Assembly: GCF_002102255.1 (NCBI RefSeq)
Contig: NZ_LQPH01000173.1
Span: 212,046 to 276,045, forward strand
DNA: 64,000 bases
Direction: 5' to 3'
From: Mycobacterium nebraskense
GTDB lineage: Bacteria; Actinomycetota; Actinomycetes; Mycobacteriales; Mycobacteriaceae
Part shown: positions 33,158-41,889 of the stretch, one piece after another
How the letters are laid out: each line of letters opens with the position of its first letter
How positions within the stretch are numbered: the stretch's first letter is position 1
Position numbers and translations under genes: made by a program
The notes under the pieces: model-generated
Told to the model about the DNA's origin: nothing
Database searches by the model: none
What the model saw: only the letters and a program-made list of their open reading frames with translations

Positions 33158-33570
33158 TAGAACCTTTCTTCGGGTGCGCCCGGATTACATCCGGACGCGA
33201 CCATTTCGGCATCGTCGACGACGGGTCGCCACGGCTCCAGGTTCCAGCTGGTCTTGCCGGGCTCCGCCAGTTCGGCGAACTGCCAGTGACAGATGAACTG
33301 CGCGCGCATCCCGGCGGTGTCGGCATCCGGCGACAGCGCCAACACCTCGGTCCACGCCTCGTCGGCGAGGGCCGCATTTCCGGGCTGCCCGGCGGCCAGC
33401 CGTCCCGACGGTGTCGGGAAAACCCGCAGGCTGCTCAGGCCGTGCCACTGCGCCCACTCGGTGTGGTCGACGAACGGCGGGGACATCGTGGCCGGGTCCG
33501 CCGCCCCGGAGCCCGCCGGGCCCCAAAGTGCGACAAGCACCGCCGCCGGCGCCGCCAGCAGGGCCTTCAT
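33157..33570 (-). CDS. Secreted DUF2599 protein (Rv0477-type)
   Basis: 137 aa with a Sec signal peptide (MKALLAAPAAVLVALWGPAG, likely cut after SGA-A near residue 24). The mature part carries the DUF2599-like features HTEWAQWHGLSSLRV, MRAQFICHWQFAE and SWNLEPWRP, and a C-terminal SGCNPG; the two Cys probably pair. The function is unknown. It lies 4 nt after the DUF2516 gene and overlaps deoC by one base. Confidence 0.85.
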   Translation of the reverse strand: MKALLAAPAAVLVALWGPAGSGAADPATMSPPFVDHTEWAQWHGLSSLRVFPTPSGRLAAGQPGNAALADEAWTEVLALSPDADTAGMRAQFICHWQFAELAEPGKTSWNLEPWRPVVDDAEMVASGCNPGAPEERF

Positions 33571-33574
33571 CGCG

Positions 33575-33862
33575 CTAGCGCGACTTACCTTGAATTTCCA
33601 GAAGTTTCGGCCGCACGTCGACCAGATAGACGCCCGCCGCGCACGCGGCGATCGCCATCCCGAGTACCCCGAAAACGAAACTCAGGATGGACGTCAGGGC
33701 AACGGCCAGACCGAGGATCACCAACCACACCGGCTTGGTCAGCTTGTCCGCAGCGGTGTAAGCGTCGGGCCGCTGTAGCGCGGCATGGACGAATGCATAT
33801 ACCGCCGTGACCAAGACGGCGATCTGCAAGACCAACATGACGGTACCCACGAGGTGGCTCAC
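33575..33862 (-). CDS. Small membrane protein, DUF2516 (Rv0476-type)
   Basis: 95 aa with three hydrophobic stretches (VMLVLQIAVLVTAVYAFVHA, KPVWLVILGLAVALTSIL, VFGVLGMAIAACAAGVYLVDV). The C-terminus DVRPKLLEIQGKSR is cytosolic-looking. Its role is unknown. It forms a unit with the secreted DUF2599 gene and deoC, and hbhA ends 79 nt upstream. Confidence 0.85.
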   Translation of the reverse strand: MSHLVGTVMLVLQIAVLVTAVYAFVHAALQRPDAYTAADKLTKPVWLVILGLAVALTSILSFVFGVLGMAIAACAAGVYLVDVRPKLLEIQGKSR

Positions 33863-33893
33863 GCCTTAAGCGTATGCGGGCGCCATCCCAGAC

Positions 33894-33932
33894 GTCGACT
33901 CGGAGTTGCCCGCAGGACAACTCCGAGTCGAC
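33894..33932 (-). terminator. hbhA terminator hairpin
   Basis: A perfect 15-bp inverted repeat, GTCGACTCGGAGTTG (33894-33908) and its complement (33918-33932), with a 9-nt loop, lies 9 nt after the hbhA stop. There is no U-run after it, as is common for mycobacterial terminators. Confidence 0.75.
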
Positions 33933-33941
33933 CGTCTCGAC

Positions 33942-34547
33942 CTACTTCTGGGTGACCTTCTTGGCCGCAGCCTTCTTGGCCGGAGCCTTCTTGGCCGTAG
34001 CCTTCTTGGCGGGCGCCTTCTTGGCGACGGCCTTCTGAGCCTTCTTGGCTGCCTCGTCGGACTTCTTGGGCAGCTCGATGCCGACCAGCTTGGCCGCGCG
34101 CTCACCGACCGCGCGGGTCTGCGATGCGACGGTGCCCAGCGCCTCCTGCGTCAGCTCGACGGCCTGGTCCACGTAGCCCTCGGCGCGCGCGGAGGCGTCG
34201 TCCAGGCCCGTCTGGCTGCGCAGCCGCTGCAGCGCGGCCTCGCCCCGCTCGACCAACTCGTTGTAGCGGTTGGTCGCCGCGTCCAGGTAGCCCTCGGCGG
34301 CCTTGCGCAGCTCATCGCTGGTGAACCGTTCGCGCAGCTCGTCGAGCTGCTCGGGCAGGTCCTCCTGCAGCCGGGTCAGCCGTGCGCGGCTCTCCTCCAC
34401 CCGGGTGCGGGTGTCGGCGCGGGTCTCTTCGGCTCGCTCACGCAGGGTGGCGATCAGGTCATTGACAGTGGCCAGGGCCAGGTCGGCCGCGCCCAGGGCC
34501 GCGAGCAGGGGAGCCCGCAAGTCTTCGATGTTGGTGTTGTCCGCCAT
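33942..34547 (-). CDS. hbhA: Heparin-binding hemagglutinin
   Basis: A 201-aa surface adhesin that binds heparan sulfate on epithelial cells and is linked to extrapulmonary spread. The N-terminus (MADNTNIEDLRAPLLAALGA) is followed by a long coiled coil (about 25-150, rich in Arg/Glu heptads). The C-terminus is Lys/Ala/Pro-rich with KKAPAKK and KKATAKK repeats, which in M. tuberculosis carry methylated lysines and bind heparin. No signal peptide is present. An A-rich leader with GAAAGGA precedes the ATG at 34547. Confidence 0.97.
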   Translation of the reverse strand: MADNTNIEDLRAPLLAALGAADLALATVNDLIATLRERAEETRADTRTRVEESRARLTRLQEDLPEQLDELRERFTSDELRKAAEGYLDAATNRYNELVERGEAALQRLRSQTGLDDASARAEGYVDQAVELTQEALGTVASQTRAVGERAAKLVGIELPKKSDEAAKKAQKAVAKKAPAKKATAKKAPAKKAAAKKVTQK

Positions 34548-34731
34548 GGTTTTTCCTTTCATGGTTTTCCGTTTTTGGCGTTCTTGGGTGTTTGTTGTGG
34601 AAGCTGAGGCGGGCGTCTCCTTCTGGCTGGCGGCCGCCGGACCCTCGCTCCTGGGTAACCCGGGCGGCCGGTGCTTTATACATCACCACGCCATGGCGCG
34701 ATGTGGAAGTCCTGCCGGCGGAACGGACTTG
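34548..34731. promoter_or_regulatory. hbhA upstream region
   Basis: 184 nt between the XRE gene and hbhA. The 50 nt nearest hbhA are unusually A-rich on the coding strand (CAAAAACGGAAAACCATG, then AAAGGAAAAACC), a feature of strongly translated leaders. No protein gene is supported here. Confidence 0.4.
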
Positions 34732-35148
34732 TCACTCGTCGCCGTAGGGTTCGGTCGAACACTCCTCGTTGCTGGATTCGCCGGCTTCGTTCTGGTGGGT
34801 GAACGATGTGTAGATGTCGAGCAGAATCTGCTTCTGCCGCTCGGTGATCGCGGTATCGGTGATGATGGCGTCGCGCACTTGACTTTTGTCGCTGGGCTCG
34901 AGAATCCCGGCCCGCACATAGAGAACCTCGGCGGAAACGCGCAATGCCTTCGCGATTTGATTGAGCACCTCGGCGGACGGCTTACGCAATCCGCGCTCCA
35001 CCTGGCTCAGATACGGATTGCTGACCCCCGACTTTTCGGCGAGTTGGCGCACCGAGACTTGCGCGAGTTCACGCTGGCTCCGGATGAAGCTGCCGATGTC
35101 GGAGGCGGCATTGGACACCTTGGCGGAGAGTTTCTCCTCGGGTGCCAT
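34732..35148 (-). CDS. XRE-family regulator (Rv0474-type)
   Basis: A 138-aa DNA-binding protein with an HTH_3 domain near residues 18-75 (IRSQRELAQVSVRQLAEKSG, SNPYLSQVERGLRKPSAEVL) and an acidic C-terminus (ESSNEECSTEPYGDE). The M. tuberculosis homologue has been reported to respond to copper and act on rpoB. An 11-bp-arm palindrome lies 48 nt upstream of the ATG and may be its operator. It is directly upstream of hbhA on the same strand. Confidence 0.88.
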   Translation of the reverse strand: MAPEEKLSAKVSNAASDIGSFIRSQRELAQVSVRQLAEKSGVSNPYLSQVERGLRKPSAEVLNQIAKALRVSAEVLYVRAGILEPSDKSQVRDAIITDTAITERQKQILLDIYTSFTHQNEAGESSNEECSTEPYGDE

Positions 35149-35196
35149 GGCGTGCTCCTGGGTCGGACGGTCGATCGTGATGGCCCCAGATTACTA

Positions 35197-35222
35197 CAAG
35201 TGCTTGCTTTTGCAAGCACTTG
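35197..35222. promoter_or_regulatory. Perfect palindrome between the DUF445 gene and the XRE regulator
   Basis: CAAGTGCTTGC (35197-35207) and GCAAGCACTTG (35212-35222) are perfect 11-bp arms with a TTTT spacer. It lies 10 nt after the DUF445 stop and 48 nt before the XRE start, so it may be an operator, a terminator hairpin, or both. There is no U-tract on the minus strand, which favours an operator. Confidence 0.6.
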
Positions 35223-35231
35223 TTAGCACTG

Positions 35232-36626
35232 CTAGAAAAACAGCTGCGCGACGGTGTAGATCCCCAGACCCGCCAGGGAGCCGACCACGGTTCCGTTGAT
35301 CCGGATGAACTGCAGGTCACGGCCCACGTGGAGCTCGATGCGCCGGCTTGCCTCCTCGGCGTCCCAGCGCTCGATGGTGTCAGTGATGATCGCCGTGATC
35401 TCGACCCCGTACTGCGAAACCAGGTGCTGGGCCGCGCGCACGATCCAGTTGTCCACCTTGTCGCGCAGGTCGGCGTCGTCGCGCAGCGATTCGCCGATGC
35501 GCACGACCGTGTCGGCGATGCGGGTGCGCAGCGTGCTGGACGGGTCGTCCACGCCCTCGAGCACCAGCCGTTTCAGCGTGTTCCAGGCCGTCGCGGCGGC
35601 GTTGGCGATCTCGTCGCGCGCCATCAGCTGCCCTTTGATCGCGTCGGCGCGCGCGATGGTCTCCGCGTCGTATTGCAGGTCGTCGGCGAATTCGAACAGG
35701 AAACGGGTGGCCGAGCGACGCAGCTCGTGGTCGGGACTGCGGCGCACCTTGTCGGTGAAGTCCATCAGCTCACGGTGGATGCGGTCGCCGACCAGTTGGT
35801 CGATGAAGCGTGGCGACCACGTCGGCGAGTCGCGCTCGACCACCCGCTGGATCACCTCGCCGGCGTTCAGCGACCACTGAAAGGCCCGGTCGGCCAGCAG
35901 CTGGATCAGCGCCTCCTGCCGGTTCTCGGCCAGCAGGGTCGCCAGCACCCGTCCGACGGGTGGCCCCCACTGCGGTTCGGCGACGCGGCGCACGATCATC
36001 CGGTCGATCACCTGCTGGACGTCCTCGTCGCGCAGCAGCTCGACCAGCACCCGCAGCACCGTGGCCGTCTCGCCGGCCACCCGCGCGGCGTGCGCGGCCT
36101 CCGACAGCCACTTGCCGAGCCGACCGGGCACCTGCGCATCCCGCAGTTTGGTCTCCACCACCGGCGGCGACAGGAAGTTCTCCCGCACGAACGTTCCCAG
36201 GCCCTCGCCGAGCTGGTCCTTCTTGCGCTTGATGATCGCGGTGTGCGGGATAGGAATGCCCAGCGGATGCCTGAACAGCGCCGTCACCGCGAACCAGTCG
36301 GCCAGCGCGCCCACCATTCCGGCCTCCGCGGCGGCACCGACGTAGCCGACCCAGGCGCCCAGATGGGCGTGGGCCTGGGCCCACCGGCAGGCGAGGAACA
36401 AGACGCTGGCGGCGATCAGGAAGCTCAGCGCCACTGCCTTCATCCGGCGCAACGCCACCCGGCGCTCCGCGTCGGCCTGTGGGTCGGCACCGGCGAAGGA
36501 TTCGGCCAGCGACGGGTGAGAGCGCCCGGTTGAGGTCACCGGTGTCGTCGAGTCCGGCCCCGCCGCTCGCGGGCCCGGCGCTTCGCCTCGAGGCGAGGCT
36601 CTGTGTACCACCACTCCATCATTCAT
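35232..36626 (-). CDS. DUF445 membrane protein (Rv0473-type)
   Basis: 464 aa. A hydrophilic N-terminus of about 60 residues is followed by a transmembrane segment (VALSFLIAASVLFLACRW) and the DUF445 start (GYVGAAAEAGMVGALADWFAVTALFRHPLGIPIPHTAII). A long helical, charged middle and a C-terminal hydrophobic segment (NGTVVGSLAGLGIYTVAQLFF) complete the usual DUF445 layout. The function is unknown; members are linked to envelope integrity only loosely. Confidence 0.87.
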   Translation of the reverse strand: MNDGVVVHRASPRGEAPGPRAAGPDSTTPVTSTGRSHPSLAESFAGADPQADAERRVALRRMKAVALSFLIAASVLFLACRWAQAHAHLGAWVGYVGAAAEAGMVGALADWFAVTALFRHPLGIPIPHTAIIKRKKDQLGEGLGTFVRENFLSPPVVETKLRDAQVPGRLGKWLSEAAHAARVAGETATVLRVLVELLRDEDVQQVIDRMIVRRVAEPQWGPPVGRVLATLLAENRQEALIQLLADRAFQWSLNAGEVIQRVVERDSPTWSPRFIDQLVGDRIHRELMDFTDKVRRSPDHELRRSATRFLFEFADDLQYDAETIARADAIKGQLMARDEIANAAATAWNTLKRLVLEGVDDPSSTLRTRIADTVVRIGESLRDDADLRDKVDNWIVRAAQHLVSQYGVEITAIITDTIERWDAEEASRRIELHVGRDLQFIRINGTVVGSLAGLGIYTVAQLFF

Positions 36627-36748
36627 CGTCCCGGCCGATTAGTGTGACCGCACTGTTCACAGAGCCTGCACCAGCGCGCGGCCGAAACCCGAAACAGTCG
36701 CGCACGCCGTAGTATCGAGGACGTCTAGTGAATGGGATATCGGCGACA
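36627..36748. promoter_or_regulatory. Divergent promoter with TetR operator candidate
   Basis: TGTGA (36643-36647) and TCACA (36657-36661) form an inverted repeat with 9-nt spacing in the 122 nt between DUF445 and the TetR gene. The spacing is wrong for CRP (N6), but fits a TetR-type operator. Confidence 0.45.
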
Positions 36749-37471
36749 GTGGCAGAGCGAACGTTGGCTGCGGTGGCGGCCAAGACGGATGGTCGCAAGC
36801 GGCGCTGGCACCAACACAAGGTGGAGCGCCGCAACGAGTTGGTAGACGGCACGATCGACGCGATTCGGCGGCACGGCGGCGCGTTGAGCATGGACGACAT
36901 CGCCGCGGAGATCGGCGTCTCCAAGACGGTGCTGTATCGCTATTTCGTCGACAAGAACGACCTGACGACCGCCGTGATGATGCGGTTCACCCAAACCACC
37001 CTGATTCCAAATATGGCCGCGGCGCTGACGTCCAATCTCGACGGCTTCGACCTGACCCGCGAGGTGATCCGCGTGTACGTCGAGACCGTCGCGAACGAGC
37101 CCGAGCCGTATCGCTTCGTGATGTCCAACAGCTCGGCCAGCAAGAGCAAGGTGATCGCCGACTCCGAGCGGATCATCGCCCGCATGCTCGCGGTGCTGAT
37201 GCGCCGCCGCATGCAACAGGCGGGGATGGACACCGGTGGCGCGGAACCCTGGGCCTACCTGATCGTCGGCGGCGTGCAGCTGGCCACTCACTCCTGGATG
37301 TCCTCCCCGCGCATGAGCCGCGACGAGTTGATCGACTACCTGACGATGATGAGCTGGAACGCGCTGAAGGGCATCGTCGAGGTCGGTGGATCGCTGCAGA
37401 AGTTCCGCGAAGAGCCCCATCCTTCGCCGATCGTGCCGCCCCGCGGGCATGAGGATCGGTCCCAGCTCTAG
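36749..37471 (+). CDS. TetR-family regulator (Rv0472c-type)
   Basis: 240 aa from the GTG at 36749, which aligns with the remembered Rv0472c N-terminus; an in-frame GTG at 36728 is an alternative. The HTH is in IDAIRRHGGALSMDDIAAEI followed by GVSKTVLYRYFVDKNDLTTA. The effector domain is helical with a conserved EPWAYLIVGGVQLATHSWM. It is divergent from DUF445 and upstream of pcaA. The ligand is unknown. Confidence 0.87.
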   Translation: MAERTLAAVAAKTDGRKRRWHQHKVERRNELVDGTIDAIRRHGGALSMDDIAAEIGVSKTVLYRYFVDKNDLTTAVMMRFTQTTLIPNMAAALTSNLDGFDLTREVIRVYVETVANEPEPYRFVMSNSSASKSKVIADSERIIARMLAVLMRRRMQQAGMDTGGAEPWAYLIVGGVQLATHSWMSSPRMSRDELIDYLTMMSWNALKGIVEVGGSLQKFREEPHPSPIVPPRGHEDRSQL

Positions 37472-37480
37472 GGCTCGCAA

Positions 37481-37503
37481 CGCCGCACGGCGGGCCTTCT
37501 TTT
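37481..37503 (+). terminator. Terminator after the TetR gene
   Basis: CGCCG-CA-CGGCG (37481-37492) followed within a few bases by CTTCTTTT, 9 nt after the TetR stop. A short stem with a T-rich tail. Confidence 0.6.
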
Positions 37504-37661
37504 GTGAATTGGGCCCATCTCGTGTGACGCTAAAGACCCGCTGGGAGGACGACTTGCATCGACGCAGCGACTACCATCCAGGGGTGCATCGGGGGTGACG
37601 CATGGGTGCGTCGTGCTGGCTGGCAATCCCTGCCTCCGCATAACGAAAGGCTCTTCTCGAC

Positions 37662-38525
37662 ATGTCCGTCCAGCTCACGCCGCATTTTGGAAACGTGCAG
37701 GCCCACTACGACCTGTCTGACGACTTCTTTCGGTTGTTCTTGGACCCAACCCAGACGTACAGCTGCGCCTACTTCGAGCGCGACGACATGACGCTGGAAG
37801 AGGCGCAGCTCGCCAAGATCGACCTGGCGCTGGGCAAGCTGAAGCTCGAGCCGGGGATGACGCTGCTGGACATCGGCTGCGGCTGGGGCGCCACCATGCG
37901 ACGGGCCATCGAGAAGTACGACGTCAACGTCGTGGGCCTGACGTTGTCGGAGAACCAGGCCGAGCACGTGCAGAAGACGTTCGACGAGCTGGACACCCCC
38001 CGCACCCGGCGGGTGCTGTTGGAGGGGTGGGAGAAGTTCCACGAGCCCGTCGACCGCATCGTCTCCATCGGCGCCTTCGAGCACTTCGGCCGCCAGCGCT
38101 ACGGCCGCTTCTTCAAGATGGCCTACCAAGTGCTGCCGTCCGACGGTGTGATGTTGCTGCACACCATCGTTCGCCCCTCCTTCAAAGATGCCCGGGCGCG
38201 GGGCATGAGGCTGACCCACGAGATCGTTCATTTCTCGCAGTTCATCCTGACCGAGATCTTCCCGGGCGGCTGCCTGCCGACGCCCCAGACCGTCGGCGAG
38301 TACGCGGTCACGGCCGGCTTCGAACTGACCCGGGTCCACTCACTGCAGCCGCACTACGCGAGGACCCTGGAGACGTGGGCGGCCGCTCTCGAGGCCAATC
38401 GCGACGAGGCCATCGCCATCCAGTCCGAAGAGGTCTACGACCGCTACATGAAGTACCTGACCGGTTGCGCGAAGCTCTTCCGCCAGGAATACACCGACGT
38501 CGACCAGTTCACGCTGGAAAAGTAG
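37662..38525 (+). CDS. pcaA: Mycolic acid cyclopropane synthase PcaA
   Basis: A 287-aa SAM methyltransferase making the proximal cis-cyclopropane of alpha-mycolates, needed for cording and persistence in M. tuberculosis. It begins MSVQLTPHFGNVQAHYDLSD. The SAM loop is LLDIGCGWGATMRRA, with IVSIGAFEHFG and the substrate-side TYSCAYFERDDMTLEEAQ. The C-terminus YMKYLTGCAKLFRQEYTDVDQFTLEK is conserved. The ATG at 37662 is preceded by GAAAGG. It is convergent with umaA (25-nt gap). Confidence 0.95.
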   Translation: MSVQLTPHFGNVQAHYDLSDDFFRLFLDPTQTYSCAYFERDDMTLEEAQLAKIDLALGKLKLEPGMTLLDIGCGWGATMRRAIEKYDVNVVGLTLSENQAEHVQKTFDELDTPRTRRVLLEGWEKFHEPVDRIVSIGAFEHFGRQRYGRFFKMAYQVLPSDGVMLLHTIVRPSFKDARARGMRLTHEIVHFSQFILTEIFPGGCLPTPQTVGEYAVTAGFELTRVHSLQPHYARTLETWAAALEANRDEAIAIQSEEVYDRYMKYLTGCAKLFRQEYTDVDQFTLEK

Positions 38526-38550
38526 CCGCGAGAGAACCCAACGTCACGGC

Positions 38551-39411
38551 CTACTTCACGAGGGTGAACTGCCCGACGTTGCTGATGCCCTTACGGAAGA
38601 AGTTCTCGCAGCCCGTCAGGTAGTGCATGTACTTGTTGTAAACCTCTTCGGACTGCATCTCGATCGCCTGTTGCCTGTTCGCCTCGAGATTGGCCGCCCA
38701 AAGGTTGAGCGTGCGCTCGTAATGCTCCTGCAGCAATTGGACTTTCTCCACCGAGAATCCAGCGCCCTGCCCAAACTTGAAAATATCCTCCTGCGCCGGC
38801 AACTGCCCGCCCGGGAAAATTTCGGTGCCGATGAACCGTGCGAATCGAATATCGCGCATCGTGATGGAGACACCGCGCTCATACTGCTGCTTTTGGGTGT
38901 ACGTCAAAATCGTATGCAACAACATACGGCCGTCATCGGGAAGAATATTGTAGGCGCGTTCGAAGAACGCGGCGTACCGCTCCATCTTGAAAGCTTCGAA
39001 GGCGCCGATGGTGACAATCCGATCGACCTTGTCCTCGAACTCTTCCCAGCCCTGCAGGCGCAGCTCAACGTTGCGGTTGGTCCGCAGTCCGGCCAGTTTG
39101 CTCTTGCTGTACTCAAACTGGTTGCGGCTCAGCGTGATTCCGATGACATTGACGTCAAATTTCTCCACAGCCCGTTTCAGCGCCTCGCCCCAGCCGCAAC
39201 CGATGTCCAGCAGCGTCATCCCGGGCTCGAGGTCCAACTTTCCCAGCGCCAGGTCGAACTTCGCGATTTGCGCCTCTTCGAGTGTCATATCGTCACGGGC
39301 GAAGTATGCGCATGTATAGGCCATCGTGGGGTCTAGGAATAGTGCGAAGAATTCATTCGAGACGTCGTAGATAGATTGCGACTCCTCGTAAAATGGCTCC
39401 AATGCCGTCAT
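38551..39411 (-). CDS. umaA: Mycolic acid methyltransferase UmaA
   Basis: A 286-aa paralogue of PcaA/CmaA2. It begins MTALEPFYEESQSIYDVSNEFFALFLDPTMAYTCAYFARDD. The SAM loop is LLDIGCGWGEALKRA, and IVTIGAFEAFKMERY replaces the FEHF of true cyclopropane synthases with FEAF. In M. smegmatis UmaA is linked to methyl or cyclopropane addition; in M. tuberculosis its role is less clear. AT content is slightly higher than in neighbours. Confidence 0.93.
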   Translation of the reverse strand: MTALEPFYEESQSIYDVSNEFFALFLDPTMAYTCAYFARDDMTLEEAQIAKFDLALGKLDLEPGMTLLDIGCGWGEALKRAVEKFDVNVIGITLSRNQFEYSKSKLAGLRTNRNVELRLQGWEEFEDKVDRIVTIGAFEAFKMERYAAFFERAYNILPDDGRMLLHTILTYTQKQQYERGVSITMRDIRFARFIGTEIFPGGQLPAQEDIFKFGQGAGFSVEKVQLLQEHYERTLNLWAANLEANRQQAIEMQSEEVYNKYMHYLTGCENFFRKGISNVGQFTLVK

Positions 39412-39531
39412 GCCCGCTCCATATCTTTCGCCCCGTTATTGAACTCAAGCATAATAACCGATTCGCAGGATGCTGAAGCCCAGCGACCCAACTTGGCGCG
39501 GTCAGCTGGCCATCCAGGCGCCGTTAGATCA

Positions 39532-40401
39532 TCAGTACGTGTAGAAGCCCCGGCCGGTTTTCTTGCCGAGCCGGCCGGCCTCGACCATGCGCAGCAACAG
39601 CGGCGGCGGGCCGAACTGCGGTTCCTTGAATTCCTCGAACATCTTGTCCGCGATCAGCTTCAGGGTGTCCAGACCCACGAGGTCGGACAGCCGCAGCGGG
39701 CCCATCGGGTGCGACAGCCCGGCGACAACCGCCTTGTCAACGTCTTCGATGCTGGCAAAACCGGCCTCCACCATGCGAATTGCCGACAACAAATAGGGAA
39801 CCAGCAGCGCGTTCACGACAAAGCCGGACCGGTCGGAGCAGCGCACCACCTGCTTGCCCAGGACCGCGCTTGCGAACTCCTCGGTGCGCGCGGCGGCCGC
39901 TTCGTCCGTGACCAACGTGCTGACCAACTCCACCAGCGGGAGCACCGGCACGGGGTTGAAGAAGTGCAGGCCCAGCACCCGCTGCGGGTTCTTGGTGGCC
40001 GCGGCGATCTTCATGATCGGGATGCTGGAGGTGTTGGATGCCAGGACCGCGTCGGGATCGCTGATGGCGCCGTCGAGTTCGGCGAAGATGTCCGCCTTGA
40101 CGGCCTCATCCTCGATGATCGCCTCGATGACCAGCTGGCGGTCGGCGAGGTCCTTCAGATCGGTGGTGAAGGTGAGCTTGCTCAGCGCGCGGTCGCGCTC
40201 CCGCTCGGTGACCTTGCCCGCGCTGACGCCGCGCTCCAGCGACTTCACGATGCGGTTACGTCCGGCCGCGATCAGGGCCTCGGTGGTCTCGAACACCGTC
40301 ACGTCGACACCGGCACGGACCGAGACTTCGGCGATGCCGGATCCCATCTGGCCGGCCCCGACAACCCCTACCCGCTGAATCGCTGCGTCACTCACTGTCA
40401 T
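39532..40401 (-). CDS. fadB2: 3-hydroxybutyryl-CoA dehydrogenase
   Basis: An NAD(P)-dependent dehydrogenase of about 289 aa acting on 3-hydroxyacyl-CoA in fatty acid metabolism. The Rossmann loop is RVGVVGAGQMGSGIAEV. HxFNP appears in GLHFFNPVPVLPLVELV, the family active-site block, and SNTSSIPI precedes it. The C-terminal dimer domain has GLSHPMGPLRLSDLVGLD and ends KKTGRGFYTY. The ATG at 40401 is used; a GTG at 40395 aligns with M. tuberculosis FadB2. It is downstream of aceA on the same strand, a lipid-carbon context. Confidence 0.95.
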   Translation of the reverse strand: MTVSDAAIQRVGVVGAGQMGSGIAEVSVRAGVDVTVFETTEALIAAGRNRIVKSLERGVSAGKVTERERDRALSKLTFTTDLKDLADRQLVIEAIIEDEAVKADIFAELDGAISDPDAVLASNTSSIPIMKIAAATKNPQRVLGLHFFNPVPVLPLVELVSTLVTDEAAAARTEEFASAVLGKQVVRCSDRSGFVVNALLVPYLLSAIRMVEAGFASIEDVDKAVVAGLSHPMGPLRLSDLVGLDTLKLIADKMFEEFKEPQFGPPPLLLRMVEAGRLGKKTGRGFYTY

Positions 40402-40433
40402 CTCTTTCGGTGTCGTATCGTCTTGCACCGCAA

Positions 40434-40466
40434 TAGGCCCCGCCCAGGTTCGCTGGGCGGGGCCTA
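40434..40466 (-). terminator. aceA terminator hairpin
   Basis: Perfect 14-bp arms, TAGGCCCCGCCCAG (40434-40447) and its complement (40453-40466), with a 5-nt loop. It lies between the aceA stop (40603) and fadB2 start (40401), so it should separate the two transcripts, at least partly. No U-tract. Confidence 0.75.
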
Positions 40467-40602
40467 CGCTACTTCACCGCCGAACAAGCGCGGAATCGCG
40501 TCAACTGAGCCGCAGGAGCGCGATTCCGTGCCTGTTCAACACCCCTCAGTGACTCAATCCATCGGTTTCACTTCGTCCTCGCGGGCCAAGGCCCGCTCGT
40601 CC

Positions 40603-41889
40603 TCAGTGAAACTGACCCTCTTCGGTGGAACCGGTCAGCGCGGTGGTCGACGAGGTGGGGTCGACCGTGGTGGCGATGCGGTCGAAGTAACCGGCACCGA
40701 CCTCCCGCTGGTGCTTGGTCGCGGTGTAGCCGCGCTCCTCGGCGGCGAACTCGCGCTCCTGCAGCTCCACGTACGCGGTCATCTGGTTGCGGGCGTAGCC
40801 GTAGGCCAGATCGAACATCGAGTAGTTCAGCGCGTGGAAGCCGGCCAGCGTGATGAACTGGAACTTGAATCCCATTGCGGCAAGCTCCTTTTGGAACTTG
40901 GCGATGGTGGCGTCATCCAGGTGCTTCTTCCAGTTGAACGACGGCGAGCAGTTGTACGCCAGCATCTGGTCGGGGAACTCGGACTTGACGCCCTCGGCGA
41001 ACTTGGCGGCCAGGTCGAGATCTGGCGTGCCGGTCTCCATCCAGATCAGGTCGGAGTACGGCGCGTAAGCCTTGGCCCGGGCGATGCAGGGCTCGAGGCC
41101 GTTCTTGACCCGGTAGAAGCCTTCCTTGGTCCGCTCACCGGTGATGAACGGCTGGTCACGCTCGTCGACGTCCGAGGTGATCAGGGTGGCCGCCTCGGCG
41201 TCAGTCCGGGCGATGACCACGGTCGGCACGTCGCAGACGTCGGCCGCCAGGCGGGCCGAGGTCAGCGTCCGGATGTGCTGCTGGGTCGGGATGAGCACCT
41301 TGCCACCGAGGTGGCCGCACTTCTTCTCCGAGGCGAGCTGGTCCTCCCAGTGCGAGCCCGCGACGCCCGCGGCGATCATCGCCTTCTGCAGCTCGTAGAC
41401 GTTCAGCGCACCGCCGAAGCCGGCCTCGCCGTCCGCGACGATCGGCGCCAGCCAGTTCTCCACCGACCGGTCACCCTCGACCCTGGCGATCTCGTCGGCG
41501 CGCAGCAGCGCGTTGTTGATGCGACGCACCACCTGCGGCACCGAGTTGGCCGGGTACAGGCTCTGGTCGGGGTAGGTGTGGCCGGACAAGTTGGCGTCAC
41601 CAGCGACCTGCCAACCCGACAGGTAGATGGCCTTCAGGCCGGCGCGGACCTGCTGGACGGCCATGTTGCCGGTCAGGGCGCCGAGCGCGTTGATCCACTC
41701 CAGGTCGTGCAGCTGCTCCCACAGCACTTCCGCGCCGCGGCGGGCCAGTGTGTGCTCCTCGACCACGGTGCCCTGCAGGGCGACGACGTCCTCGGCGCTG
41801 TAGGTACGGGTGACACCCTTCCAACGCGGGTTGGTGTCCCAGTCCTTCTGGATCCGTTCGGGGCTCTTCGGGGTGCCAACGACAGACAT
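40603..41889 (-). CDS. aceA: Isocitrate lyase
   Basis: A 428-aa glyoxylate-shunt and methylcitrate enzyme splitting isocitrate to succinate and glyoxylate, needed for growth on fatty acids. It begins MSVVGTPKSPERIQKDWDTNP. The catalytic loop SEKKCGHLGGK has the nucleophilic Cys at about 191, and NCSPSFNWKKHL is the substrate block. The 270-nt upstream region carries RamB-like boxes, and ramB itself lies 1.2 kb away. Confidence 0.97.
   Translation of the reverse strand: MSVVGTPKSPERIQKDWDTNPRWKGVTRTYSAEDVVALQGTVVEEHTLARRGAEVLWEQLHDLEWINALGALTGNMAVQQVRAGLKAIYLSGWQVAGDANLSGHTYPDQSLYPANSVPQVVRRINNALLRADEIARVEGDRSVENWLAPIVADGEAGFGGALNVYELQKAMIAAGVAGSHWEDQLASEKKCGHLGGKVLIPTQQHIRTLTSARLAADVCDVPTVVIARTDAEAATLITSDVDERDQPFITGERTKEGFYRVKNGLEPCIARAKAYAPYSDLIWMETGTPDLDLAAKFAEGVKSEFPDQMLAYNCSPSFNWKKHLDDATIAKFQKELAAMGFKFQFITLAGFHALNYSMFDLAYGYARNQMTAYVELQEREFAAEERGYTATKHQREVGAGYFDRIATTVDPTSSTTALTGSTEEGQFH

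Noticed and set aside
36643..36661. CRP/Cmr binding site
   Set aside because: TGTGA and TCACA are present, but spaced by 9 instead of 6 bases, so a CRP site is unlikely. It is kept as a TetR-type candidate.
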